A stretch of DNA of 64,000 nucleotides from Nocardioides luti (GCF_014212315.1 NZ_JACKXE010000001.1:496001-560000), one strand, 5' to 3'. Shown: positions 50,041 through 61,227, numbered from the stretch's first letter. Notes: generated from the letters alone by a model not told the origin. Translations and numbers: made by a program.

Positions 50041-50820
50041 ATGGAGGTGCTGTCGGTGTCGTGGCGCTCCGACCTGGCCCTGCTCGCCCTCGGGGGCAGC
50101 ACGGTCGAGCACCACCGCAACTTCGTGGCCGTCCGGTCCCCCGACCGGCCCACCGCGACCTGGGCCAACTTCCTCCTCCTCCGCCGGCGACCCACCACGC
50201 CGGAGCTGGGCCGCCTCGACGACCTCTTCCGCGAGACGTTCCCCGATGCCCGGCACCGGGCGTACGCCGTGGACGACCCGCACGCGACGCCGGACGACCT
50301 CGACCCCCTCGAGCGTGCGGGCTTCCGGGTCGCACTCACCGAGGCCCTGACCGCCGCCGAGCCCGCGGCGCCCCGCAGCCCGCACCTGTCCGCCCGCGTG
50401 CGTCCTCTGCACGGCGACACCGACTGGCAGCAGCGCGTCGAGCTGGTCGCGGAGTGCTCGGGCGCGACCGCCGACACGGTGCAGCGCCGGGTCGCGACCG
50501 AACGCCGGATCGCGGAGCGGAGCGGCGGGTGCTGGTTCGGCGCGTTCGAGGGCGAGCGGATGGTCGCCGGGATCGGCACCGTGCCGACCGGCGACGGCGT
50601 GGTCCGGATGCAGGCCGTCGACGTGCTCCGCGACTTCCGCGGCCGCGGGCTGGCCGGGACCCTCGTGCACCTCGCGGGGCGCCAGGCGCGCGAGCACCCG
50701 GGCGTGGAGCGGCTGCTGGTCGTCGGCAGCCGGGACGGGCACGGGCTGCCGGTCTACCGCGACCTGGGCTTCCGCACCGTCGAGCGCCAGGCCTCCGCCG
50801 AGCGCGCGGGCCAGCCGTAA
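50041..50820 (+). CDS. GNAT-family N-acetyltransferase
   Basis: A 259-residue protein with a degenerate N-terminal half and a GNAT domain at about 115-259. RMQAVDVLRDFRGRGLAGTLV holds the CoA pyrophosphate loop (RxxGxA) and GLPVYRDLGFRTVERQ is the C-terminal block. The N-terminal half (LLLRRRPTTPELGRLDDLF, YAVDDPHATPDDLDPLERAGF) reads like a second, inactive GNAT. ATG at 50041. Acceptor unknown. It converges with the DUF3105 gene (1 base apart). Confidence 0.82.
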   Translation: MEVLSVSWRSDLALLALGGSTVEHHRNFVAVRSPDRPTATWANFLLLRRRPTTPELGRLDDLFRETFPDARHRAYAVDDPHATPDDLDPLERAGFRVALTEALTAAEPAAPRSPHLSARVRPLHGDTDWQQRVELVAECSGATADTVQRRVATERRIAERSGGCWFGAFEGERMVAGIGTVPTGDGVVRMQAVDVLRDFRGRGLAGTLVHLAGRQAREHPGVERLLVVGSRDGHGLPVYRDLGFRTVERQASAERAGQP

Positions 50821-50821
50821 C

Positions 50822-51520
50822 TCACACGGTCGTGCTGTCGCCGCCGCTGCCGTCGGTGAGTCCGCCGGCGCACGAGGCGAACGGCTCGGGCGCGGTGTGG
50901 CCGTCGCCGAAGGCGGCGACGAACAGCGCCAGCCGCGGGTCGTCGGCGCCCGTGAGCCGGAGCTGGCGCTCCCAGACCGTCACGACGACCGGCGCCGGCA
51001 GGCCGTCGTACGGCGACATGATCCCGTCCTCGGGCAGCGCCGCCTCCAGCGTCGCGACGTCGGCCGCGTCGAGGTCCGGGTCGTAGGTGATCCAGACGCC
51101 GCCGTGCTCGAGGTCGTGCACGGCGTTCTCGTCGCGGACCGGGGCGTCGTAGGCGCCGCAGTCCAGCCACTCGGGGTCGTGCGGGCCGCCGGCGGGCGGG
51201 ACGGCGTCGTAGTCGACGTCGCCCGACACGTGGTCGGTGCGCTCGTCGACGAACACCTGCACGTCGTCGAGGTTCGCGGCCGCCACCGTCGCGTCCTGGG
51301 CGTCCTGGTCGGCCCGCACCTGCTGGACGGCCACCGGGACGAGGACGGCGAGCGCGATCACGAGGACCGCGGAGCCCATCGCCAGCACGATGGGCCACCG
51401 GCTGCGACGCGGCTCGGGGGCGGGCTCGCGCTCGGGTCCGTACACCGGCCCGGGCGCGGAGTCCGACTGGGCGTCCGACTCGGCGTCGGTCTCGGGACGG
51501 GGCGGGAAGAGCTCCGACAT
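50822..51520 (-). CDS. DUF3105 membrane protein
   Basis: A 232-residue protein with an acidic cytoplasmic tail, one membrane helix (about residues 43-67, WPIVLAMGSAVLVIALAVLV) and an outside DUF3105 domain: VDYDAVPPAGGPHDPEWLDCGAYDAPV, AVHDLEHGGVWITYDPD. The PPxGGPHxxxWxxCGxY and LEHGGV signatures are diagnostic. The family's function is unknown. ATG at 51520 shares one base with the stop of the MTH1187-type gene (TGATG), so they are coupled. Confidence 0.88.
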   Translation of the reverse strand: MSELFPPRPETDAESDAQSDSAPGPVYGPEREPAPEPRRSRWPIVLAMGSAVLVIALAVLVPVAVQQVRADQDAQDATVAAANLDDVQVFVDERTDHVSGDVDYDAVPPAGGPHDPEWLDCGAYDAPVRDENAVHDLEHGGVWITYDPDLDAADVATLEAALPEDGIMSPYDGLPAPVVVTVWERQLRLTGADDPRLALFVAAFGDGHTAPEPFASCAGGLTDGSGGDSTTV

Positions 51521-51819
51521 CAGCGCTCCAGGGCGCGCTCGACCCGCTCGACCTTGGCGGTCAGCTGGCCGTCGTACCCCGGGCGGATGTCGGCCTTGAG
51601 CACCAGCCCGACCCGCGGCGACACGGCGGCGACGACCTCGACGGCCTGCTTCACGACCGCCATCACCTCGTCCCACTCGCCCTCGATGTTCGTGAACATC
51701 GCGTTGGTCTCGTTGGGCAGCCCGGACTCGCGCACGACGCGCACGGCGGCGGCCACGGCCTCGGACACACCGCCCGTCTCGTCGGCGGCGGTCGGGGAGA
51801 TGCTGAAGGCCACGATCAT
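51520..51819 (-). CDS. MTH1187/YqgV-type thiamine-binding family protein
   Basis: 99 residues. MIVAFSISPTAADETGGVSEAVA at the start, then NAMFTNIEGEWDEVMAVVKQAV match the small MTH1187/UPF0045 family, whose members bind thiamine or hydroxymethylpyrimidine. ATG at 51819; its stop overlaps the DUF3105 start by one base. YjbQ, another protein linked to thiamine by assay, is encoded 1.6 kb away, but the connection is weak. Confidence 0.8.
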   Translation of the reverse strand: MIVAFSISPTAADETGGVSEAVAAAVRVVRESGLPNETNAMFTNIEGEWDEVMAVVKQAVEVVAAVSPRVGLVLKADIRPGYDGQLTAKVERVERALER

Positions 51820-51855
51820 GTCCCCAACCTAGCCCGGGCGGTGGAGGATGGCCCG

Positions 51856-52791
51856 GTGACGGGGTGGCGCGCGGGCGCGGTGGCAGGGGTGGCGGCGCTG
51901 GTCGCGCTCGCCGGCTGTACGCCGAGCGCGGAGGCCCCGGCGCCGGACAGCTCGTCGCCGGCGGCTGCGGCCTCGTCGTCCGAGCCGGCTCCGGAGCCCA
52001 CCCCGGCGGCCCAGCACCACGTGGTCCCGGCGGTCATGCTCAGCTCGGTGATCCGCACCCCGGACGGTCCGATCGACACCGGCATCGCCCACCCGGCGAC
52101 CTTCCTGCAGACCCGGACCGGCTTCGTCGTGCAGGACACCCGCGGGGCGACGTACGCCGTCGAGGGCGGGGACGTGCGCCGGATCGGGCGCTCGGACCCG
52201 GCGTGGACCCGCCTCACGGCGGACCCGGGCGGACGGTACGTCGCCTTCGCGGGGGCCGGCAGCGGCGACCTGCGCGTCTACGACAGCGTCCGGCACCGGA
52301 TCGTGCTGGCCGACCGGATCCCGACGTCCTGCGACGTGATCGCGTGCGTCTTCCTCGACGACCATGCCGCCTACACCCCGAGCGCGGTCCCGAACGACTA
52401 CATCGCCCAGCCGTACCGCCGGCCGATGGTCGATCAGCACGGGACCCGCACCGTCCGGCTCCTCCAGCAGCACCGCCTCTCCCCCTCGGGCGGCTACGTG
52501 ACGTCATTCGGAGCGCAGGACAGGCTCCGGGTCCGCACCTTCGACGGCGGCGACGACGTCACCCCGGCGATCCCGGACGGCCCGGTCCGCCAGCTGGTCT
52601 GGCTGGCGCCGGACTCGTTCACCGTCGAGGTGGAGACGGCCTCGCTGATCTCCCCGCCGGACGGCGACGTCTGGCACCTGCTCAGCTGCTCGATCCCCTC
52701 GGGCACGTGCGAGAACGCGCTGACCGGCGTGACCGGCACGGCCCTCTCCATCCCGGGCACCCCGATCCGCAGCTCACCGCCGCCGAGCTAG
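51856..52791 (+). CDS. lipoprotein of unknown function
   Basis: 311 residues. A lipobox (ALAGC, Cys near 21) and a Ser/Pro/Ala linker precede a domain resembling a beta-propeller or PQQ-like fold: TRTGFVVQDTRGATYAVEGG, PGGRYVAFAGAGSGDLRVYD and LSPSGGYVTSFGAQDRLRVRTFD are repeated blade-like units. Cys pairs SCDVIAC and SCSIPSGTC may be disulphides. GTG at 51856 follows GGAGG by eight bases. It converges with the sigma-factor gene 7 bases away. No family is recognised. Confidence 0.72.
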   Translation: MTGWRAGAVAGVAALVALAGCTPSAEAPAPDSSSPAAAASSSEPAPEPTPAAQHHVVPAVMLSSVIRTPDGPIDTGIAHPATFLQTRTGFVVQDTRGATYAVEGGDVRRIGRSDPAWTRLTADPGGRYVAFAGAGSGDLRVYDSVRHRIVLADRIPTSCDVIACVFLDDHAAYTPSAVPNDYIAQPYRRPMVDQHGTRTVRLLQQHRLSPSGGYVTSFGAQDRLRVRTFDGGDDVTPAIPDGPVRQLVWLAPDSFTVEVETASLISPPDGDVWHLLSCSIPSGTCENALTGVTGTALSIPGTPIRSSPPPS

Positions 52792-52798
52792 GACCCGG

Positions 52799-53332
52799 CT
52801 ACCCGCGGGTGGTCGCCGTCTCGTCGTCGAGCCCGGGCACGAGCGTCCGCAGCCGGGCGAGCGCGTCGCGCGCCTGCGACTTCACGGTGCCCACCGACAC
52901 CCCCAGCGCGTCGGCGGTCTGCCGCTCGGTGAGGTCCTCGTAGTAGCGCAGCACGACCACCGCCCGCTGCCGCGGCGCGAGCAGCGCGAGCGCCGCGCGC
53001 AGGTCCAGGCCGTCGCTCCTGTCGACACCCGGGGGCGCCACCCGGTCCGGCAGCACCTCGGTCGGCACCTCCCGCCACCGTCGGCGGCGCCAGCGCGACA
53101 CGCTCTCCCGCGCCAGGATCGTCCGGACGTACGGCTCCGGGTGGTGCGCGATCCGGCCCCAGTGCGGCACGGCCTTGACCAGCGCCACCTGCACCAGGTC
53201 CTCGGCGTCGTCGTGACTGCCCGTGAGGAGGTACGCCGTCCGCAGCAGCGCCTGCCGACGGGCCGCCACGAACTCCTCGAACCCGGCCCGACCGGGCCCG
53301 GCCGACCGCCCCGACGCGTCAGGCCCGGACAC
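52799..53332 (-). CDS. SigE-family RNA polymerase sigma factor
   Basis: A 177-residue ECF-like sigma factor. Region 2 reads FEEFVAARRQALLRTAYLLTGSHDDAEDLVQVALVKAV and region 4 LLAPRQRAVVVLRYYEDLTERQTADALGVSVGTVKSQARDALARL, the SigE-family wording of actinobacteria. GTG at 53332 overlaps the upstream membrane beta-propeller gene by 14 nt. No canonical zinc anti-sigma factor is adjacent, so the upstream membrane protein is the best candidate partner. Target promoters unknown. Confidence 0.9.
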   Translation of the reverse strand: MSGPDASGRSAGPGRAGFEEFVAARRQALLRTAYLLTGSHDDAEDLVQVALVKAVPHWGRIAHHPEPYVRTILARESVSRWRRRRWREVPTEVLPDRVAPPGVDRSDGLDLRAALALLAPRQRAVVVLRYYEDLTERQTADALGVSVGTVKSQARDALARLRTLVPGLDDETATTRG

Positions 53333-54671
53333 GTCGCCTCCACCAGCGCAGCCCGAGCCCGCCCGCACCGAGGGCGAGCACGCCGAGAAGCACCGTCAGC
53401 CGCGGGTCGAGCGGCGTCGGCGGCTCCACCCCCGCCACCGTCGGGTCGGCCAGCAGGTCGGTCGCGAGCTGGAGGTTGAGCGACTCGTGGGCGGTCGAGC
53501 GGATCAGCGTCTCGGCGCCGCCCGACGGCACCGTCACCCGCACCACGTCCATGCCCTCGGAGCCCGGCCCCAGCTCGCGGAGCGTCACCACGTGCTCGGG
53601 GTCGGTCCAGCCGAGCACGGACACCGTGCTCCCGGTCCGCGGGACCCGCACGAGTTGGGCCTGTCGCGGTCCTCCGGCCCCGCCGTCCGAGATCGGGCCG
53701 GCCAGCAGGTCGCCCGGGGTGACGCCCGGGTCCAGGGTGGCGAACCGGGTCGCCGTGGCGTCCAGCGCCCGGCTGACCACCAGCCCCTCGTCCCCGGGCA
53801 CGCGGAACCTCGTCAGCGTGGCGCTCGGGTCCTCGACCCGGCTGACGACGACGCTGTGGTGCGAGCCGTCCCTCAGCAGGAGGCCTGCCCCGGCGGCGGC
53901 GACGTACCGCGCGCCCCGCCCCTCGGTGGCGGCCGCCGGGCCCGGCTCGCCGACCGTCCAGATCTGCGGACCGTCCGACGACGCACCGAAGCCGCTGCCC
54001 CCTTCCGCGGCGCTCTCGGTGATCTGGCCGGCGTCGACGACGAGGTGGTCGGCGTCGGCCCAGGCGAGCGTCATCGGCATCAGCCCGTGCTCGACGGTCG
54101 GGCGGTACGCCGTCACCTCGCCCGTCGTCGTGTCGTAGAGCCCCACGCCCACGACCGGGACCTCCGCCGAGCCGGGGTTGGCGGCCCCCGACGGGGTGCC
54201 GGTCAGCCAGTAGGCCACGTGCCGCCCGTCGGGCGACAGCGCCGCGTCGGTGATGCCGAGCTGGTACGCCGCGTCGGGGAGGTCCAGGAAGCGGTAGTCC
54301 CCCGTCTCGGCCGAGATCCCCACCAGCGCGAGGTGGCTGCCGACCATCTCCCCGCGAGCCGCGGGGAGCAGCGCGGCGAGCTGCCCCAGCGGACCGCCCT
54401 CCTCCGTGCCGTCCAGCCAGGGGCTCGGCGACCAGATCCGGTCCGGCAGCCCCGGGGCAGGACCGGCGGGCGCCGGGTCGGGCACCCGTCCCTGCTGCCA
54501 GGTCACCCCGGCGATCCCGACCAGGACCAGCACGGCGACCAGCGCGATCGCGACGGTGCCGGCGCGGCGCACCCGCCCGTAGCGCCGCCCCCGCTCCCAC
54601 AACCCGGTCTCGGGCAGGGCGGACGGCGCCTCGTCGGCCAGCGCGGCCAGGCGTTCGTGCAGCGTGCTCAT
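53319..54671 (-). CDS. membrane-anchored beta-propeller protein linked to the sigma factor
   Basis: 450 residues. A short cytoplasmic segment (STLHERLAALADEAPSALP, about 45 residues) precedes a membrane helix (about 39-58, IALVAVLVLVGIAGV), then a large outside domain with TolB/WD40-like blades (ITDAALSPDGRHVAYWLTG, MTLAWADADHLVVDAGQ, VLGWTDPEHVVTLRE), and a second helix near the end (LTVLLGVLALGAGGLGL). ATG at 54671 has AGGAGG upstream. It is co-translated with the sigma factor, so its cytoplasmic end may hold the sigma factor in place; this is inference. Confidence 0.75.
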   Translation of the reverse strand: MSTLHERLAALADEAPSALPETGLWERGRRYGRVRRAGTVAIALVAVLVLVGIAGVTWQQGRVPDPAPAGPAPGLPDRIWSPSPWLDGTEEGGPLGQLAALLPAARGEMVGSHLALVGISAETGDYRFLDLPDAAYQLGITDAALSPDGRHVAYWLTGTPSGAANPGSAEVPVVGVGLYDTTTGEVTAYRPTVEHGLMPMTLAWADADHLVVDAGQITESAAEGGSGFGASSDGPQIWTVGEPGPAAATEGRGARYVAAAGAGLLLRDGSHHSVVVSRVEDPSATLTRFRVPGDEGLVVSRALDATATRFATLDPGVTPGDLLAGPISDGGAGGPRQAQLVRVPRTGSTVSVLGWTDPEHVVTLRELGPGSEGMDVVRVTVPSGGAETLIRSTAHESLNLQLATDLLADPTVAGVEPPTPLDPRLTVLLGVLALGAGGLGLRWWRRRVRA

Positions 54672-54772
54672 GGGTCCTCCTCGACCAGCCTCACAGACCA
54701 CTACGTCGTCGGAGGCGCAGAAGGAGGGGGAAGTCGGGTGAGAACTTCCGCGCCGGGCCCTACGGTCGGCAG

Positions 54773-55816
54773 ATGCACTACCCCGACAAGCCCCGCCCCG
54801 GCGACCGCGTCGCCGTCCTCTCCCCCGGCACCGCGCTGCCCGCGGTCTTCCCGCACCCCTTCGACCTCGGGCTGCGCCGCCTGGAGGAGCGCTACGAGGT
54901 GCGCGCGGTCGAGTTCCCCACCACCCGCAAGCTGGGCGCCAGCCCGGCCCAGCGGGCGGCCGACGTGCACGCGGCGTTCGCGGACCCCGACATCCGCGCG
55001 GTGCTCACGAGCATCGGCGGCAACGACCAGATCAAGGTGCTGGCCCACCTCGACGCCGACCTGCTGCGGGAGAACCCCAAGCCGTTCTTCGGGCTCAGCG
55101 ACAACACCAACCTCCACCACTTCCTGTTCGGCCAGGGCCTGGTGTCCTACTCCGGCGGGACCGTGATGACGATGCTCGGCCGCGACGGGGCGATGCACGA
55201 GCAGAGCGCGCGCTCCTTCGAGGCGGCGCTGTTCGGCAGCGGCTGGTTCGACCTCGAGCCGGCGGTCGACTTCACCGACATGAACCGCGACTGGGGCGAC
55301 CCCGCGCACCTCGAGACCGAGCCGCCGATGCTGCCGGGCACCGGCTGGCAGTGGCACCAGGTCGCCGCCGACAGCCCTCCCGTCGAGGGCCGGCTGTGGG
55401 GCGGCTGCCTGGAGATCGTCGACTTCCAGCTCCGGACCGGTCGCTACCTCCTGGAGGACGCGGCGTACGACGGCTGCGTGCTGTTCCTCGAGACGTCGGA
55501 GGAGCTGCCGAGCGCCCAGTACGTCGGCGAGGTGCTCATGTGCCTCGGCGAGCGCGGGCTGCTGCAGCGGTTCTCCGGGCTGCTCATGGGTCGGCCCCGC
55601 GCCTGGGTCTTCGGGACGCCCGACGACCCGTCCTTCCGCGCGGCCTACGTCGAGGCGCAGCACGCGGCGGTGCTGGCCGCGTTCGCGGAGTACTCCCCCG
55701 ACGTGCCGGTCGTGCTCGACGTCGACCTCGGGCACACGGACCCGAACCTCGTCGTCCCGCACGGCGGGGACTGCCGGATCGACCCGGCGGCGGGGACGGT
55801 CAGCGTCCGCTACTGA
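54773..55816 (+). CDS. S66-family LD-carboxypeptidase (MccF-like)
   Basis: 347 residues. The catalytic Ser is in FFGLSDNTNLHH, the Glu in VLFLETSEE and the His in VDLGHTDPNLV, the triad of S66 serine peptidases. LSPGTALPAVFPHPFDLGLRRLEE opens the fold. The family includes LD-carboxypeptidases of peptidoglycan recycling and MccF enzymes that inactivate microcin C-like aminoacyl-nucleotides; loops cannot tell them apart here. ATG at 54773. Its end overlaps the convergent PAP2 gene by 17 nt. Confidence 0.87.
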   Translation: MHYPDKPRPGDRVAVLSPGTALPAVFPHPFDLGLRRLEERYEVRAVEFPTTRKLGASPAQRAADVHAAFADPDIRAVLTSIGGNDQIKVLAHLDADLLRENPKPFFGLSDNTNLHHFLFGQGLVSYSGGTVMTMLGRDGAMHEQSARSFEAALFGSGWFDLEPAVDFTDMNRDWGDPAHLETEPPMLPGTGWQWHQVAADSPPVEGRLWGGCLEIVDFQLRTGRYLLEDAAYDGCVLFLETSEELPSAQYVGEVLMCLGERGLLQRFSGLLMGRPRAWVFGTPDDPSFRAAYVEAQHAAVLAAFAEYSPDVPVVLDVDLGHTDPNLVVPHGGDCRIDPAAGTVSVRY

Positions 55817-56462
55817 CCGGCACCCGGCTCAGCACGGTCCGCGACAGCACCAGCAGCCACACCGACGCGTAGACGACGCTGGTCAGCACGTCGGTCAGGT
55901 GGTGCGCGCCCTGGTAGAGCCGCGCCAGCAGCACGAACACCGGCAGCACCAGCAGCAACCAGACCCAGCGGCGCGAGGCCCGTGCGTAGACCAGCGAGAG
56001 CAGCACGATCCCGCCGTACGCCGCCACGGCGGTCGCCACGTGGCCGGACGGGAAGCTGTGGTCGGGCACCAGGCCCGGGTCCAGGATCTTGACCGGCGGC
56101 CGCTGGCGCGTGTCGATCGAGGTGGTGATCGCGTAGAGCCCGCCGATGCCGGCGGCGACGAGCCCCATGAACAGGGCCGGCAGCCAGGTGCGGCGCCACA
56201 CGCAGAAGACGACCGCGGCCAGGGCGGCCACGCCCCAGCCGACCATGGTCTCGCCGAAGAACGTGCCGATGTCGCCGAGCGGGTTCAGCGTCGACGAGCG
56301 CTGATCGGCGAACCAGCGTGAGACGTCGTTGTCCCACGGGTTGACCGAGCTCTTGAGCTGGTGGGTGATCAGCCAGCCGAAGCCGACCACGACGCCGAGG
56401 ATGGCGGCCCAGGAGACGACGACGATGCCGGCGGCTGCGGCCGGACGAGGTGCACGGGACAT
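55800..56462 (-). CDS. PAP2-superfamily membrane phosphatase
   Basis: A 220-residue protein with about six helices. Motifs of the PAP2 acid phosphatases are RQRPPV, HSFPSGHVAT (catalytic His of C2) and ARLYQGAHHLTDVL (C3). The leading Lys of the C1 motif is not conserved. The substrate could be phosphatidic acid, undecaprenyl-PP or another lipid phosphate. ATG at 56462. It overlaps the S66 gene tail-to-tail and lies after acnA on the same strand, separated by a terminator. Confidence 0.87.
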   Translation of the reverse strand: MSRAPRPAAAAGIVVVSWAAILGVVVGFGWLITHQLKSSVNPWDNDVSRWFADQRSSTLNPLGDIGTFFGETMVGWGVAALAAVVFCVWRRTWLPALFMGLVAAGIGGLYAITTSIDTRQRPPVKILDPGLVPDHSFPSGHVATAVAAYGGIVLLSLVYARASRRWVWLLLVLPVFVLLARLYQGAHHLTDVLTSVVYASVWLLVLSRTVLSRVPVSSGR

Positions 56463-56500
56463 GCGCGTCAGTCTGCGGCATCCCCGCCGGAGAACGCCGA

Positions 56501-56534
56501 CGGCCCGCCGTTCCCGGGGGGGAACGACGGGCCG
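56501..56534 (-). terminator. hairpin terminator after acnA
   Basis: 15-bp stem (CGGCCCGCCGTTCCC and complement, one mismatch) with a GGGG loop, 12 bases downstream of the acnA stop and 38 bases before the PAP2 start. No T-run. Confidence 0.7.
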
Positions 56535-56546
56535 AGCGGGTGTCGA

Positions 56547-59354
<2,808 letters not shown>

Positions 59355-59424
59355 CCGTCGTCTCCTCGTCGGTTGCGTCGATCGCTCGGGCCCATCTTGC
59401 CGCCGGAGCGGTGGGCGGGGGAAG

Positions 59425-59438
59425 TAAGGGAAGCCTTA
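59425..59438 (-). promoter_or_regulatory. candidate DtxR/IdeR iron box upstream of acnA
   Basis: TAAGGGAAGCCTTA, 71 bases before the acnA start and flanked by GGG/CCC arms. It resembles the actinobacterial iron-box pattern TTAGGTTAGSCTAACC, sharing TAAGG, the central AGCCT and the closing A. Iron repression of aconitase would be the expected effect. Not a perfect match. Confidence 0.45.
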
Positions 59439-59458
59439 TCCCCCGCCGACCCGATATG

Positions 59459-59472
59459 TCTTGATGTCAAGA
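59459..59472. promoter_or_regulatory. second palindrome upstream of acnA
   Basis: TCTTGA-TG-TCAAGA, perfect 6-bp arms, 105 bases before acnA, in the 173-base gap between acnA and the membrane-protein gene. It is unusually AT-rich for this DNA. The binding protein is unknown; the position suggests control of acnA. Confidence 0.5.
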
Positions 59473-59527
59473 TACATGAAGTCGAGACATCGGACAACGG
59501 CGGCGCCCGGGGCCAACGGGGTCGTGG

Positions 59528-60232
59528 TCATGCTGCGGAACGTGCCGTCGACTGCTCGCGGGCGCGTCGAGTCGTCCGGCGGGTGATCTCGAGGGACACG
59601 GCCAGCACGCCCAGGCTGACGAGAGCCGTGGCCACCCAGGCCAGCGCGGGCTCCCCTGCGAGGAGGTGGAACACGATCGCCGGCACCGCGAGTGCCCCAA
59701 GGGTTGCGCAGCCAACCGCGAGTGCCACCGCGCGCTCGCGACCGGTCATCCGCTCGTCGATGGCCTCGCGTGCGAGCAAGCGACGACCGGGTCGTCGCAC
59801 CCAGTGCCAGAGCACCAAGTTGAGGCCCACCGTCGCCGCGAGGATGACCACGACAGCGACCGCTCCCGCACCGTTGCCCCTCACGAGGCTGATCACCAGC
59901 ATCGGGACGAGCAGCACGACCGTCAGGGCCGAGGATGTCGTTGAGACGACGAGCCGTCGCCTCTGGGCTCTCGGCAGGTCCGAGAGTCTCCGGGGACGAT
60001 CGGACCAGTTCCCTGCCGCCTCCTCGTAGTCGTGCCCGAAGTCCGAGGGAAGAGACACTCGATCGATCCGGTCGAGGACCAGCACGAAAACGCTCGCGGC
60101 CACGACCGTCGCGAGGAGAGAGACGTGCCCCGCGCTCTCGACGTAGCCGATGAACCCCGTCACCGTGGCGGCCAGCACGACGGTGAGCAGGAGGCGTTGG
60201 ACCGGGCTGCGGTCTCGGCCGGTTGCCGTCAC
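59528..60232 (-). CDS. multi-spanning membrane protein of unknown function
   Basis: 234 residues with about six hydrophobic helices in three pairs (LLLTVVLAATVTGFIGYV, LLATVVAASVFVLVLD, VVVILAATVGLNLVLW, and others) linked by a charged loop, GHDYEEAAGNWSDRPRRLSDLP. No family is recognised. GTG at 60232. Codon use is less GC-rich than in neighbouring genes, with more A and T in the third position, hinting at recent acquisition or weak expression. It stands alone between a nested palindrome and the acnA promoter. Confidence 0.68.
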   Translation of the reverse strand: MTATGRDRSPVQRLLLTVVLAATVTGFIGYVESAGHVSLLATVVAASVFVLVLDRIDRVSLPSDFGHDYEEAAGNWSDRPRRLSDLPRAQRRRLVVSTTSSALTVVLLVPMLVISLVRGNGAGAVAVVVILAATVGLNLVLWHWVRRPGRRLLAREAIDERMTGRERAVALAVGCATLGALAVPAIVFHLLAGEPALAWVATALVSLGVLAVSLEITRRTTRRAREQSTARSAA

Positions 60233-60275
60233 CGCCGTGACGTGCCCTTGTCGGAGCGATCACATGCGTCGCTGC

Positions 60276-60359
60276 TTCATCACGGGATGCAGACGGGGTC
60301 GCACTTCCCACGGCCAATTCGCCGTGGGAAGTGCAGCTTGACCTGCATCCCGTGATGAA
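60276..60359. repeat. nested palindrome (84 bp)
   Basis: Outer 17-bp arms TTCATCACGGGATGCAG (60276-60292) and complement (60343-60359), and inner 14-bp arms GCACTTCCCACGGC (60301-60314) and complement (60321-60334) around CAATTC. All arms are perfect. It lies between the SDR and membrane-protein genes, both on the minus strand, and may fold as a long double hairpin or terminate the SDR transcript. Confidence 0.85.
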
Positions 60360-60396
60360 ACGTCCGGGCCCAGGTCCAGGGCCGGCGCGCCAGGGC

Positions 60397-61227
60397 TCAG
60401 CCCTGCGCCAGCTCCGCGACGTGCTGCCACTTCTCCCAGCCCGCCATGCGGGACTCGTAGTCGGCCTTGGCGATGCCGATCGGCGCGACGCCGAAGAAGA
60501 CGCGCAGCGGCGGCTCGTCGGCGTCGACGACCTCGAGCACGGCCAGCGCCGAGGACTGCGGGTCCCCCGCGCCGGCGGCGCCGGCGCGCGCCTTGCGCAT
60601 CTCGGCGACCTTGTCGCGCATCTCGTCGTACGCCGGGTGCGGCTCGGACCGGACGGCCGACGCGCCCGACCAGTCGGTCGAGAAGCCGCCGGGCTCGATC
60701 AGCGTGACCTTGATGCCGAAGTCGGCCACCTCCGCGGCCAGCGACTGGCTGAAGCCCTCCAGCGCCCACTTCGACGCGTGGTAGGCGCCGAGCAGCGGGA
60801 AGGCCGAGATGCCGCCGATCGACGACACCTGCAGGATGTGGCCGGAGCCCTGCTCGCGCAGGAACGGCAGCGCGGCCTGGGTGACCCACATGGCCCCGAA
60901 GACGTTGGTCTCCAGCTGGTCGCGGAACTCCTGCTCGGTGAGCTCCTCGACGAAGCCGAAGTGGCCGTAGCCCGCGTTGTTGACGACGACGTCGAGGCGA
61001 CCGAAGTGCTCGTGCGCCTGCGCGACGGCCGCGAAGTCCGCGTCCCGATCGGTCACGTCGAGCTGGATCGGGAGGATCGCGTCGCCGTACCGCTCGACGA
61101 GGTCGTCGAGCGTCGAGGTGTCGCGGGCGGTGGCCGCGACCCTGTCGCCGCGCTCGAGGGCGGCGACGGCCCACTCGCGGCCGAAGCCGCGGGAGCTGCC
61201 GGTGATGAACCAGGTCTTCTCAGTCAT
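60397..61227 (-). CDS. short-chain dehydrogenase/reductase
   Basis: A 276-residue SDR. ITGSSRGFGREWAVAAL binds NAD(P), VVNNAGYGHFGFVEE and VSSIGGISAFPLLGAYHASKWALEGFS carry the Asn, Ser, Tyr and Lys of the active site. The pattern is that of the SDR group often annotated as retinol- or hydroxysteroid-type. The substrate is unknown. ATG at 61227. It is divergent from the ABC transporter genes, with 65 bases between, and followed by the nested palindrome. Confidence 0.87.
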   Translation of the reverse strand: MTEKTWFITGSSRGFGREWAVAALERGDRVAATARDTSTLDDLVERYGDAILPIQLDVTDRDADFAAVAQAHEHFGRLDVVVNNAGYGHFGFVEELTEQEFRDQLETNVFGAMWVTQAALPFLREQGSGHILQVSSIGGISAFPLLGAYHASKWALEGFSQSLAAEVADFGIKVTLIEPGGFSTDWSGASAVRSEPHPAYDEMRDKVAEMRKARAGAAGAGDPQSSALAVLEVVDADEPPLRVFFGVAPIGIAKADYESRMAGWEKWQHVAELAQG

